Program-made: the position numbers and the translations under genes
Part shown: piece by piece, positions 17,878 to 27,441 of the stretch
How positions within the stretch are numbered: position 1 is the stretch's first letter
How the letters are laid out: every line of letters starts with the position of its first letter
Notes under the pieces: generated by a model
What the model was told of the DNA's origin: nothing
Database searches by the model: none
The model's input: only the letters and a program-made list of their open reading frames with translations
NCBI GenBank assembly: GCA_016710985.1
Contig: JADJTX010000019.1
Coordinates: 1 to 64,000 of the forward strand
Length of the DNA: 64,000 bases
Direction of reading: 5' to 3'
From: Ignavibacteria bacterium
GTDB lineage: Bacteria > Bacteroidota > Ignavibacteria > Tepidaquicellales > Tepidaquicellaceae

Positions 17878-17906
17878 ACTGAAAGAATTTAATCTTTCAG
17901 TCTTTT
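17872..17906 (-). terminator. Rho-independent terminator
   Basis: AAAAGACTGAAAG and CTTTCAGTCTTTT form the stem, 25 bases past the stop at 17931. The same hairpin sequence is used by the relative at 22738-22769. It may also serve the plus-strand gene ending at 17805. Confidence 0.85.
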
Positions 17907-17930
17907 AATTAATTCAAGTATTTTAAGTAT

Positions 17931-20900
17931 CTACTTTTCCAGACCGTGTCTGCCGTTGTTTACTTTTGGAATTCTGGTGTTTTTCATTCTTGCCTGATTT
18001 AATTTATTCAGATATTCCTGAGAAGGCATCGGATTCCAGTTTGGAACATACTGTTTAAATTCCTGCTTCGGATTGCTTAACTGTTCCCTTATTCCTGCTT
18101 CATACTTTTCTTTTTGTGAATCATTTTCAAAAACCATGTCCCTTGAATTGGCAGGTACCGGTGTGTCAGGTACAAAGTCCGCTCCCGGAGGGGCTTGTCT
18201 TTGAACAAAGTTAGTGCTGTTATTATATGTCAATAGTATATCAACAAGACCTACAACATTGTCTCCCGTAACATCTGTCTCAACATATCCTGTAAGGAAT
18301 ATACTGGCTGCATTTGAAACAAGTATAACATCATTTCCATCAACGAAATTATTTCTGTCAATGTCCCCGCCAAAATTACCGTAATAGTCGAAGTTTGGAT
18401 CTACGAGCGCCTGATTATTACCATATACAATTGAGTTATTATTAATCAGATCATATGCAAAAGATGTTCCTCTGGAATAATTCGGTATTCCTGCATTTGT
18501 CCACGTTTCAATTGAATTTCTGTGTTTGAACACCAGGTAATAACTACCGCTCAGAGCTCTTGAGAAGACGGGATTTCCGCATCCGCTTACTTGATAATAC
18601 ATCAGCGCGGAGTCTACAGTTACGTTAGGAAAATCAGTTCTCTTTAAATACATTCTGACTGTATCCTGAATCACATTAGGGGAAGGTGTTGGTCTGTAAA
18701 ACCCTTCAGGCATGTCACACAAAAGATTAGAAACAGGTGCAGCTAAAACCTGTACGCATAAATTATCCACATATAAATTGTTTCCGAATCCGCTCTTAGC
18801 TTTCAATCTGACTTTGTTTGTTCCAACCGGTAATGAATATATTTTAGGTCTCCATTGAGAATTTGAAGGAATGAATGAAGAAGTAGTCGCAGGAGCAGTA
18901 TTCAATTCACCTGTTCCGTCAGCTCTTCCTATCAATGTTGCCAAAACGCTGTATGTTGTTCCGGAATTACTTGATGCTTCTACAACTAAAGTATCAGGAC
19001 CGAAGCTCACACTATATGGAGCATACGCTTCATCAAATGTGAGATAAGTATTTGCACCTGCTGCAGTGAAATTATTAGAAACTAATGACTGAACCACACC
19101 AGAATTTGCATTATAAAAATTAAACAATGCAGAGCCGGTTCCTATTCCATAAGCCGATACACTGCTTCTTGACCAGTAATTTGTTCCTGTATATTCCTGA
19201 AACATTGAAGCAGGCGGAAATTTCACACCGCTAAAGTCATCACACGGAGCAGCGCTTACGGAAGTATTTACTGTTAATGTAACGGTTCTTTTATGTACAG
19301 GTGTTCCGTTTGATCCCTGTCCGGTAACCGTTACAGTATAATTCCCCGTAGGTGTTACTGTTCCGATGGTTTTTACTTTCATGAATTTTGAATCCGGATA
19401 AGAGGATAAAGCATTTCCTCCGAGAAATTCAACTTCAAAACTTCCCGTTGACGGAGCAGGAGTTACTGTTGCGCTGAATGTAGTAACATCCGTATATAAT
19501 TTAACAGCCGGAACGGATATTGTAAAATTTCTGCTGTCATTTGTCTGATTTACCGTCTGTAAAGCAGGTGATGCAAGCATTCCGAAATCAGGGAAATAAG
19601 AGCCGACATTTTTATATGTGCCTGATCTTCCGTCATACCATACTGCAAAGCCGGCTTTTGTATTAGCAGTCATCCCGTCATAATCACCTCTGTAGCAGTT
19701 AGTATTTGCCGCGCAGCTGGGATTAGGATAAGTCCATGAAGTTGTTGTAAGTTTCTGATTTGCGGCAAATGATGTACCGCCATTATCAGAGTATGTTGCA
19801 TAAACATTCACTGCATATGAAGCCGGATTTTCTCTTGTGTCATACCATTTTATATAAAGTCTGCCGGTTTCTTTTTCACACCATATCGCGGGGAACCACT
19901 GATCACTTAGCTGAGGATTTGCATTATCGTTTACTGTAATCCTGCTTGACCATGTCGCTCCCTGATCTGTAGAGTACTGTAATATGATATCAGGCTTGTT
20001 TCCGTTTCCGGCAGGAACGTTTGATGCATAGACAAGATACAGCCTTCCTCTGTAAGGACCGTAACTGTTATCCATTGCTATCATCGGATAAGGTCTTGTT
20101 CTTCCGTTATTTATTACAAGTCTTCCCGCACTATTAAGCGTACCTACATATCCCGCTACTGTCTGGCTTGACATTACCGAGAAGTTAGCTCCGCCATTTG
20201 TTGATCTGTGAAAAGTATATGTAACATTTGCCGTTGTGCCGGTATTAGTTACATAAATCACACAACCTCCCTGCGTTGCGCCGTTTGGTCCGACTGCGAT
20301 CATTGTTCCGGGGATTGTATTAGATGATGTATATGTCTGAGACCAGTTAAGTCCGTTATTTGTACTTCTTGAAAAATTTCCCGGAGTGATAGCTGCATAC
20401 AAATAATTTGAATATGGTCCGTTTGTCTGATCAGCAGCTAAAGTGTTCCTGTCATTTCCGCTTACGGATAAAATTGCAGGTCCATATGTTGCACCTCCGT
20501 TAGAGGATCTGTAAACATACTGTCCGGTTACTCCGGAGCCATAAGTCAGACGTCCGAGACTGTCAAATGCAGACCACGGATCACAGCATGTTGAGGAATG
20601 ATATGAGGGATTACTTTGAATCCAGTCATAACCGTTAATTGTGTAATATGCATTCTGACCTGCTGATGAACTGTTGACGCCGAACTGCATGTTAAGCGGA
20701 TTTCTCGGATTTGAAACAAGCATCTGCTCCGCAAAGTCAACGCCGATTTCAAAATTATCAAATCCGCTTGCATCGGTGATGATATCAAGTTCATCGTCAG
20801 TTTGCCCTACAACGTGCTGCAGAGCTTCTCTTGTCGGTCTGTCAATATACGGATCACTTTCATCATAATTAAACATATTATCATTTACAGGAGCCTCGAT

Positions 20901-20999
20901 TGTCTTTTGTCCCTGAAAGATTTCAAATCCAACAACCGCGAAGATAAAAAATAATAAGAGTGTGGCAATACCTCTTTTAAGATGTGAAGTTTTTTTCAT
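17931..20999 (-). CDS. Large secreted BNR-propeller protein with IETWS/dockerin-like end (intact)
   Basis: This 1022-residue protein is one of two intact members of the family. It has an N-terminal hydrophobic signal (residues ~8-30), then an Asp-box propeller to ~470 (SSNGGATY 165-172, STNNGLNW 212-219, STDQGATW 343-350). An Ig-like domain spans ~480-578 (NYTVTVTGQGSNGTPVHKRT) and a jelly-roll/MAM-like domain ~586-748 (CDDF ... SGFGNNLYVDNLC). The terminal block is at ~762-932: NSIETW, GGDIDRNNFVDGNDVI and DVTGDNVVGLVDIL. Asp to Gly in the second loop makes calcium binding there doubtful. An ~85-residue charged tail with NWNPMP ends the protein. It is divergently paired with the gene at 21076. 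Confidence 0.88.
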   Translation of the reverse strand: MKKTSHLKRGIATLLLFFIFAVVGFEIFQGQKTIEAPVNDNMFNYDESDPYIDRPTREALQHVVGQTDDELDIITDASGFDNFEIGVDFAEQMLVSNPRNPLNMQFGVNSSSAGQNAYYTINGYDWIQSNPSYHSSTCCDPWSAFDSLGRLTYGSGVTGQYVYRSSNGGATYGPAILSVSGNDRNTLAADQTNGPYSNYLYAAITPGNFSRSTNNGLNWSQTYTSSNTIPGTMIAVGPNGATQGGCVIYVTNTGTTANVTYTFHRSTNGGANFSVMSSQTVAGYVGTLNSAGRLVINNGRTRPYPMIAMDNSYGPYRGRLYLVYASNVPAGNGNKPDIILQYSTDQGATWSSRITVNDNANPQLSDQWFPAIWCEKETGRLYIKWYDTRENPASYAVNVYATYSDNGGTSFAANQKLTTTSWTYPNPSCAANTNCYRGDYDGMTANTKAGFAVWYDGRSGTYKNVGSYFPDFGMLASPALQTVNQTNDSRNFTISVPAVKLYTDVTTFSATVTPAPSTGSFEVEFLGGNALSSYPDSKFMKVKTIGTVTPTGNYTVTVTGQGSNGTPVHKRTVTLTVNTSVSAAPCDDFSGVKFPPASMFQEYTGTNYWSRSSVSAYGIGTGSALFNFYNANSGVVQSLVSNNFTAAGANTYLTFDEAYAPYSVSFGPDTLVVEASSNSGTTYSVLATLIGRADGTGELNTAPATTSSFIPSNSQWRPKIYSLPVGTNKVRLKAKSGFGNNLYVDNLCVQVLAAPVSNLLCDMPEGFYRPTPSPNVIQDTVRMYLKRTDFPNVTVDSALMYYQVSGCGNPVFSRALSGSYYLVFKHRNSIETWTNAGIPNYSRGTSFAYDLINNNSIVYGNNQALVDPNFDYYGNFGGDIDRNNFVDGNDVILVSNAASIFLTGYVETDVTGDNVVGLVDILLTYNNSTNFVQRQAPPGADFVPDTPVPANSRDMVFENDSQKEKYEAGIREQLSNPKQEFKQYVPNWNPMPSQEYLNKLNQARMKNTRIPKVNNGRHGLEK

Positions 21000-21075
21000 T
21001 TAAGAGTTGGTTTAATTTTTTAGATTATTAAACTATATTTAATGGAATAAATTTGCAATGTAAAACTTAGAAAAA

Positions 21076-22407
21076 TTGAAAAGTGTATACAATTATATAA
21101 ATACCCCTTTAGTTATATCTATGCTGTTATTTTTTAATAGCATAGCTTTCTCTCAATCTTTCTGGACAAAAATTAACAGCCCTGTAAATGTAAACTTAAG
21201 AAACTGTGTCTTTACTGACAGCCTCAACGGCTGGGCTTCAGGCGATGACGGGGTGATCATTCATACTTCCGACGGAGGAAATACTTTTGTAATTCAGAAT
21301 TCTACAATTCCATTTTATATAAACGATATATTTTTTCTCAACAGCCGTCTCGGGTGGGTAGTTGCTAATGAATTTGTGTTTTCCGGCACAACTATTCTGA
21401 CAACTACTAACGGCGGACTGCTATGGACTTCCGAACTTTTTTCAGATACAACATTATTTTTCAAAACAATTTATTTCCGTGACTCTCTGAACGGGTATAT
21501 GGCGGGAATCAGCGGCTCGTTTTATAAAACTTCCGATGCAGGAAATTCATGGATTGCCTCTATTGTAGATTCCTCAGAATTTTCTACTTTCCCGGTTAAC
21601 AAAATAATTTTCACATCGGAGATGAATGGATTTGCATGCGGCGGATACATTGATGTTGCCGGAATAATATGGAGAACCATAGACGGAGGGATTAACTGGA
21701 CAGCGGGAGCTTACTCACCCGAACCGTTCTATGATCTGTATGTCAAAGATATTAATAACATATTTTCAGTAGGAGGTGATTTTGAATATGGAGTTCAGAT
21801 CAGCCGAACTTCTAATTCCGGGAATAACTGGATCTATGAATCACTCAAAATGTTCGGACAGGCAGAGTCCATAGATTTCAGAACACCCGGTGAAGCTTGG
21901 ATGGCGCTGGGATTTGCGTCAAGCTGGGCTGTATCACAAGACTCCGGAAATACATGGAAATCCATTCCGGTAGTTGACGGCTTAGTTATACATTCCGTCG
22001 CTTTTGCAGATTCACTTCATGGCCTGGCTGTCGGTAATGACGGAGCAATTTTAAAATATAATCCTGAAAAGGTTTCTATAAACCAAAATCAGGGAAGTAC
22101 AAGTCCCGGGCATTTTAAATTAGAGCAGAACTATCCTAATCCTTTTAACCCTGTTACTGATATCAATTATGTTATTCCGTCAAATGTCAAAGATCAGAAG
22201 TCAAATGTAAAACTAACAATCTACAATTCCTTAGGTATTGAGATAAACAAATTAGTTAATGAATATCAAAATCCCGGAAGTTATAAAGTAAAATTTGATG
22301 CCGGTGATTTACCAAGCGGTGTATATTTTTATGAGCTGAAAATTTTGAGCGGTAGGAATGGTGAAAAATTGTTTTCAGAAACAAAGAAAATGCTGCTGGT
22401 AAAGTAA
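21076..22407 (+). CDS. YCF48-like beta-propeller protein with T9SS sorting domain
   Basis: The 443-residue product has a signal peptide (LVISMLLFFNSIAFSQ) and repeated motifs of YCF48-like propellers (GWASGDDGVIIHTSDGGNTF, GLAVGNDGAILKYNP). A type A T9SS sorting domain closes it (EQNYPNPFNPVTDINYVIP to KKMLLVK). The start is TTG at 21076; an in-frame stop lies five codons upstream, and no better start exists. It is divergent from the BNR gene that starts at 20999 (76-base gap), so the two probably share a regulatory region. Known use of this architecture is export through T9SS and cell-surface attachment. The target ligand is unknown. Confidence 0.87.
   Translation: MKSVYNYINTPLVISMLLFFNSIAFSQSFWTKINSPVNVNLRNCVFTDSLNGWASGDDGVIIHTSDGGNTFVIQNSTIPFYINDIFFLNSRLGWVVANEFVFSGTTILTTTNGGLLWTSELFSDTTLFFKTIYFRDSLNGYMAGISGSFYKTSDAGNSWIASIVDSSEFSTFPVNKIIFTSEMNGFACGGYIDVAGIIWRTIDGGINWTAGAYSPEPFYDLYVKDINNIFSVGGDFEYGVQISRTSNSGNNWIYESLKMFGQAESIDFRTPGEAWMALGFASSWAVSQDSGNTWKSIPVVDGLVIHSVAFADSLHGLAVGNDGAILKYNPEKVSINQNQGSTSPGHFKLEQNYPNPFNPVTDINYVIPSNVKDQKSNVKLTIYNSLGIEINKLVNEYQNPGSYKVKFDAGDLPSGVYFYELKILSGRNGEKLFSETKKMLLVK
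22179..22212 (+). repeat. GTCAAAT heptads inside the T9SS domain
   Basis: GTCAAAT, GTCAAAG, ATCAGAA and GTCAAAT follow each other in frame and encode SNVKDQKSNVK, between the PNPFNP motif and the next beta-strand of the sorting domain. The units match the intergenic heptads around 14113 and 16004. Confidence 0.7.
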
Positions 22408-22461
22408 GGCTTGTCCTCAAATAGTTTTATCGTTGGACAGCCTAAAGTAAGTAAGTTTGTT

Positions 22462-22730
22462 TAGTGCATTGAGTGCATTGAGTTCATTGAGTTCATTTAG
22501 TGTATTAAGTTCATTGAGTGTGTTGAGTGTGTTGAGTTGAAGAGTTCTTTGAGTTTTGAGTTCTTGAGTGTGTTGAGTGTGCTGACTGTTCTACCTAAAC
22601 CATTAAACGAACCAAACACCAAACAAACCAACCAACCCAAACGAACTAAACGAACTAAACAACTAAACAAACTAAAAACTTAAAGAACTTAAAAAACTTA
22701 AAGAACTTAAAGAACTAAACGAACTAAAAC
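22462..22730. repeat. Two opposed 9-mer tandem repeat tracts
   Basis: Positions ~22462-22585 are degenerate AGTKYATTG 9-mers. Positions ~22604-22730 are GAACTAAAC/GAACTTAAA 9-mers. The two tracts are roughly complementary, so a long imperfect hairpin could form between the convergent gene ends. No gene is seen in 22408-22795. Confidence 0.75.
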
Positions 22731-22737
22731 AAAACAG

Positions 22738-22769
22738 AAAAGACTGAAAGAATAATCTTCCAGTCTTTT
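22738..22769 (-). terminator. Rho-independent terminator
   Basis: AAAAGACTGAAAG pairs with CTTCCAGTCTTTT, 26 bases past the stop of the minus-strand gene ending at 22796. Confidence 0.82.
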
Positions 22770-22795
22770 CTTATATAAAACATCTGCTAAACTAA

Positions 22796-25417
22796 TTATG
22801 GAGTGCCCGGCAAATTACCTTCAGGATTTACTTTAATGTTGTTTCCTGAATTCTGGTTTCTGTATTGATAACCTTCAGGGGGATTGGTGCCCCAGTTCGG
22901 AGTTATCTTTTCCGGTTCCTGATTCTTCATTTCTTCCATGTGTCTTTTTCCTGATTCGTATTTTAATCTTACTGCATCATTTTCAAATGTGATTTGCGAA
23001 TCATCCTGTTCTATAAAAGGAGCCGGCAATGGTACAGCTCCCGGAGGTCTCTTAACAGAGACGAAATCTGCATTATTATTATACGTAATTAATACATCGT
23101 TTAAATCTGTCACATTATCACCGGTTACATCAGTCTTTACATAGCCTGTAACGAAAGCAGATGCATCATTATATACAAAAGTAACATCATTCAAATCTAT
23201 AAAACCATTTTGTTCGATATCTCCGCTGAACATTCCGTACCATGGACCGGGATAAACAAGTTTTTGATTGTTATCAAATGCCCAGCCGCTGCCTACTATA
23301 AAATTATAATTAAATAAAGAACCTCTGTTATAAGGTACTCCTCCGGCGCTACTCCAGGTTTCAATAGTATTTCTATGCCTTACTTCAATATAATAGTTTC
23401 CGCTTAATGCACGGCTGAAACTACCGGTTGCTACAGCCTGATTATCAATTGTTGTTGTAAATGAATCAACTTTAATATTTGGAAAATCCGATCTGTGTAA
23501 ATATACTCTGACAGTATCATTCAGTCTTGTATATGGGAAAGTCTGAAGGAACATTCCTTCCGGGACAATGCCGATACCTGAATTAGCTGCAGTCGGTAAT
23601 GTACTTATGCAAACATTGTCTATATATAAATTATTTCCAAAACCGCTTACAGCTCTTAATCTTACTCTGTTTGTTCCGGCAGGCAGTGAATATATTTTCG
23701 GCGCCCATTGCGAAGAAGAAGGAACAAATGAAGCATTTGTTCCCGGCGCAGTATTTAATTCACCTCCTGAAGGATAAATACCGGAAAGTCCGGCTAACTT
23801 TGTGTATGAAGTACCGTTATTGGTTGATGATTCAACATACAGACTGTCCGGTCCGAACCCGGGATTACCGTATGGAGCATAAGCCTGATCAAATGTTAAA
23901 TAATATCCTGCAGGTGTAGGCTCACAATTTGTTACAAGTGATTGTGCAGTACCTACTACACTTGCGTTATAGAAATCAAATTTTGCAGAACCGTTTCCTG
24001 CTGCCCCGTAAGCATTTGGTGTTTGTCTAGTCCAGTACTGTGTACCTGTGAATTCAAGATGAAAATAGTTTGGCGTAAATGAAGTATTCGAAAAATCTTC
24101 ACATCCCCAGCATGGATTTGAAGGAAGCAGTTCTACTTTTGCTGTCCATGCATTATATAATCCGGAATTGTTTGCCATCCAGTAAGGCCATATCCTTTGA
24201 TTACCGTTTACAGGATTGCCGGGAATAAGCGCTGAGGTTATCCCGATATAGTCACCTGCATATTGACCGTTAACACCTGCTACGCCTGTCGGTGCATGCC
24301 TGAACTTGTTTCCGACTTTCATATCTGTAAATGTGACTCCGCCGTCAGTTGACCTTGATAACCAGACTTCAGCAGAGTCATTTGTCGGTGTATTTCTGGT
24401 ATCATAATAAACTACATTCACTCCACCTGATTCATCCACTCTTATTGCTCCCATGTATTGTTTCCTTCCGTTACCAAATGCATCCTGATTTACTCTGACT
24501 CCGGTTGACCAGTTAACACCTCCGTTGGTTGATTTATATAAAGTTATGTCTGAAACATCTCCTGCAACACCGGGGCTCTTTTCTCCCACACACACATAAA
24601 TCCAGCCCGCTCTTGGTCCGCAGGTTCTGTCAACATCTATTCTCGGGAACCCGGCAACCCTGATCCCGTTCATCATGTTAAACGTCCTGTTACCGTTTAG
24701 ATTTGCAACATTGTTCCTGGCGATTGTCCAGCTGACACCTCCGTTTGTTGACTTTGCAAATCCGAGTGAATCCTCAGTGAAAGGGTTGATTAAACTACTA
24801 TTAGCCCAGACTACATATACTTCACCGTTAGGTCCGACTTTTGTATCTGCGCCCTGGTGAAAATGATTTGCTGAAGGTGTTGGACTGACAGGAGCAATAG
24901 CGGTCCAGTTTGCACCCTGATTAGCTGTGTATGTACCGACTATCCTGTTAAGATTAGAACCAGAAGCAAACTCAGTATAATAAGTATAACTTCTCAGATA
25001 ATTCGGGCTTGTGGGAACATCATCTGTACTTGAAAAATTTTTGTCTGACGAACTTGTTGAACTTGGAAACGTTACAGTGTTTGACCAGTTAACTCCGTTA
25101 TTGATTGAATATGAAGCGCCCATCTGTCCGGAAAGAGTAATGTATGAAATTAAAAATCTTCCTGTTCCGTCAATGATCGGTGCAGGATCTCCGAAGTTAA
25201 ATACAGGTGATCCGGCTCCGTTTAATAAAGTATCATTTCCAAACCAGTTTGTTCCTCCGTCTGTAGTCACATACCAGCCTGTGCTGAAGTTTCCGCCTCT
25301 GGAGGTATTAGCAGAGCCAAACATGATCAATGGATTTGTAGGATGTCTTGTTATCGGTACCTCTGTCTGATGCCCCGATGGAGGTGAAATCGGATGAACC
25401 CTGAATGCAGAATTCAC
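22796..25417 (-). CDS. BNR-propeller secreted protein, main part (frameshifted gene 22796-25641)
   Basis: This 873-residue frame is the body of a gene starting at 25641. It has the 'RVHPISPPSG ... TEVPITRHP' block, Asp-box repeats (TTDGGTNW, STNGGVSW, STDGGVTF), no Ig-like domain, a jelly-roll/MAM-like domain (CEDFSNTSFTPNYF to GNNLYIDNVC) and the terminal block (TIETWSSAGG, GDIEQNGFIDLNDVTFVYND and DVTGDNVTDLNDVL). A charged tail with PNWGTNPPE ends it. The nominal methionine is internal: adding one G at ~25420 restores QTPQGVFVVNSAF, matching STPQGVFSVGPNF in the intact paralog. Divergent partner: the gene at 25899. Confidence 0.85.
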   Translation of the reverse strand: MNSAFRVHPISPPSGHQTEVPITRHPTNPLIMFGSANTSRGGNFSTGWYVTTDGGTNWFGNDTLLNGAGSPVFNFGDPAPIIDGTGRFLISYITLSGQMGASYSINNGVNWSNTVTFPSSTSSSDKNFSSTDDVPTSPNYLRSYTYYTEFASGSNLNRIVGTYTANQGANWTAIAPVSPTPSANHFHQGADTKVGPNGEVYVVWANSSLINPFTEDSLGFAKSTNGGVSWTIARNNVANLNGNRTFNMMNGIRVAGFPRIDVDRTCGPRAGWIYVCVGEKSPGVAGDVSDITLYKSTNGGVNWSTGVRVNQDAFGNGRKQYMGAIRVDESGGVNVVYYDTRNTPTNDSAEVWLSRSTDGGVTFTDMKVGNKFRHAPTGVAGVNGQYAGDYIGITSALIPGNPVNGNQRIWPYWMANNSGLYNAWTAKVELLPSNPCWGCEDFSNTSFTPNYFHLEFTGTQYWTRQTPNAYGAAGNGSAKFDFYNASVVGTAQSLVTNCEPTPAGYYLTFDQAYAPYGNPGFGPDSLYVESSTNNGTSYTKLAGLSGIYPSGGELNTAPGTNASFVPSSSQWAPKIYSLPAGTNRVRLRAVSGFGNNLYIDNVCISTLPTAANSGIGIVPEGMFLQTFPYTRLNDTVRVYLHRSDFPNIKVDSFTTTIDNQAVATGSFSRALSGNYYIEVRHRNTIETWSSAGGVPYNRGSLFNYNFIVGSGWAFDNNQKLVYPGPWYGMFSGDIEQNGFIDLNDVTFVYNDASAFVTGYVKTDVTGDNVTDLNDVLITYNNNADFVSVKRPPGAVPLPAPFIEQDDSQITFENDAVRLKYESGKRHMEEMKNQEPEKITPNWGTNPPEGYQYRNQNSGNNIKVNPEGNLPGTP

Positions 25418-25641
25418 TACAAATACTCCTGAGGAGTCTGAATAAAATCCGGTTCATTGACAACCGGACCTGAATAATCAACAGTAGGCAACTGAGTGTA
25501 TTCTTCGATCTGCGGATATAAATTAATTCTTGTTCTTGGATCCTGATTCCATTTTGGACTGTCGTCATTCGGAGTGAACCCAGAATAGATTGTCCAAAGT
25601 AAAAACAGAACAGCACTGGAAAGCAGTAGTTTTGATTTCAT
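25417..25641 (-). CDS. N-terminal part of the frameshifted BNR gene 22796-25641
   Basis: These 74 residues carry the signal peptide (MKSKLLLSSAVLFLLWTIYS) and the family motif GFTPNDDSPKWNQDPRTRIN, which matches the start of the intact paralog at 30264. The frame ends at TAG directly after the one-base deletion at ~25420. Alone it would be an exported fragment with no domain. Confidence 0.8.
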   Translation of the reverse strand: MKSKLLLSSAVLFLLWTIYSGFTPNDDSPKWNQDPRTRINLYPQIEEYTQLPTVDYSGPVVNEPDFIQTPQEYL

Positions 25642-25898
25642 TTTTTCCCTTTCGAAATGTTTAGATTTTAAATTATAGGTTGTGCAAAAAGCCCATTTAA
25701 CGATTTTATTTCAAGTCTAATAAAAAGTATACAAGTATTCTATGTACACGGCCAAAATTTTTTAGAATGCCAGATGGGCGTCATCAGCTTCTTCCCTTTC
25801 CCTCTTTATCGTGTACTGAGAATTATCAATATAAGTGAATATTTTTTCAAAACTTTATTATTTACTTTGATAATAAAAAGATAAAATTATAAAAATTA

Positions 25899-27220
25899 AT
25901 GTCTATAAAAATTTTCACGGTATTGGTTTTGGTAAATACATTAAGTTTAATTAATTATGACATTGCTTTTTCCGGTAATTACTGGATAAAGCATCCAAGT
26001 CCGGTGATCAGGAATTTTAAAAATTGCTTTTTCATAAATAATAATACAGGCTGGATTTCCGGTGATTCCGGTACGATCATCAAAACAACAAATGAAGGCT
26101 TGACCTGGAGTATTCTGCCCACAGGTGTTTATAATGATATCCAGTCTATTTTTTTCATTAATGAAAGATTAGGCTGGGCGGTTTCAAATGAGGTGTTTCC
26201 CGACACCAACAGTTTTCTCGGAACCCGGATATTGAAAACAACTGACGGCGGCAGCAGCTGGATCAACTATATGTATCCCGATTCAAACAAATTCATGAGA
26301 TCGATATATTTTTTAGATTCCTTGACGGGTTTCATGGTTGGCGCACCTATTACCATTGTAAGAACCGGTGATGCGGGATTCCGCTGGGAATCAATGGATA
26401 CAGATTCTTCCCTTCAATTAGGGCTGCCTCTGGAAAATATAAAGTTCATTAATGATCAGGTAGGATATGCCTGCGGGGGATTCAGAGATATTGCGGGAGC
26501 AATGTGGACAACAACCAACGGAGGATTTAACTGGAAAGGACTGATCATTGCTCCCGAGCCGTTTATGGATATTTATATTTTTAATCCTGCAAAGGCAATA
26601 GCAGTTGGAGGCGATTTTGAATATGGTTCAAGTTATGTCAACACTACAAATCAGGGAGTGCATTGGAATTACGATACGTTAGGAACTTTCGGAGTAGCTA
26701 CGGGAATTGATTTCAGAACTCCTTCTGAAGGATGGATAGCTCTGGCAATTGCGCAGAAATTTACCTACACGCTCGATACCGGAAGAACCTGGACTTCAAT
26801 TTACACACCTGACAGCGTATCGGTTAATGATTTGCAGTTTACTGATTCACTTCACGGCTGGGCTGTCGGTTATAACGGAGTTGTCTTAAAATACAATCCA
26901 ACTGTGTCCGGTATCAGCTATGAAATTGAAAATTTCTCTCCCGTTAATATTACATTAAATCAAAACTACCCCAACCCATTTAATCCGAAAACAATTATCA
27001 ATTATAAAATCCCGCCAGGTGTAAAAGGTCACACGTCAAATGTGAAATTAGTAATTTACAATTCATTGGGTACTGAAGTGACCACATTGATAAATGAAAA
27101 TCAAAAGCCCGGAAATTATGAAGTAGAATTTGATGCAGGAATTTACCAAGCGGAATATATTTTTATAAACTTACTTCAGGCGTAAATTCTGTCACAAGAA
27201 AAATGGCGCTGTTAAAATAA
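25899..27220 (+). CDS. YCF48-like propeller protein with T9SS domain, frameshift near the end
   Basis: The ATG at 25899 gives a signal peptide (TVLVLVNTLSLINYDIAFS) and a YCF48-like propeller (GWISGDSGTIIKTTNEG, GWAVGYNGVVLKYNP) followed by QNYPNPFNPKTIINYKIP. At ~27142 one base is missing. The open frame ends at 27185 with an unrelated tail, while the shifted frame gives LPSGIYFYKLTSG and RKMALLK with a stop at 27220, as in the paralogs. The final strand of the T9SS sorting domain is needed for recognition in studied systems, so the frameshifted product is probably not sorted. It is divergent from the BNR gene starting at 25641. Confidence 0.85.
27021..27048 (+). repeat. Heptads inside the T9SS domain (second copy)
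   Basis: GTAAAAG, GTCACAC, GTCAAAT and GTGAAAT run in frame and encode VKGHTSNVK, at the same place as the heptads in the two sister genes. Confidence 0.65.
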
Positions 27221-27267
27221 GGACATATTTCCTTTTATAACCGGAAATTACTGAAAGCTTATCCTAC

Positions 27268-27305
27268 AAAAAAAGGCTGAAGGAATAAATCTCCTTCAGC
27301 CTTTT
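27268..27305 (-). terminator. Rho-independent terminator between convergent genes
   Basis: AAAAGGCTGAAGG and CCTTCAGCCTTTT flank a short loop, with A- and T-runs on both sides, so it could stop transcription from either direction (gene ends at 27220 plus and 27442 minus). The strand given is that of the BNR family to which this hairpin type belongs; from that end it lies ~137 bases downstream. Confidence 0.75.
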
Positions 27306-27315
27306 ATACATCCTA

Positions 27316-27413
27316 ATCGCAGCACAGATTAGTCGAATTTATTCTGTCCGACTTTTCATTTATTTCATTAATCTGTGCGACTTTCCATTTAGTTTTATTA
27401 ATCTGTGCTACGA
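27316..27413. repeat. Dispersed GCACAGATTA palindrome copies
   Basis: CAGCACAGATTAG, then two TTAATCTGTGC units, the last reading TTAATCTGTGCTACG. The same core forms the arms of the tandem array at 38889-39160. Confidence 0.65.
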
Positions 27414-27441
27414 CCGCAATTTATTTCCACGTGCGTTCCGT

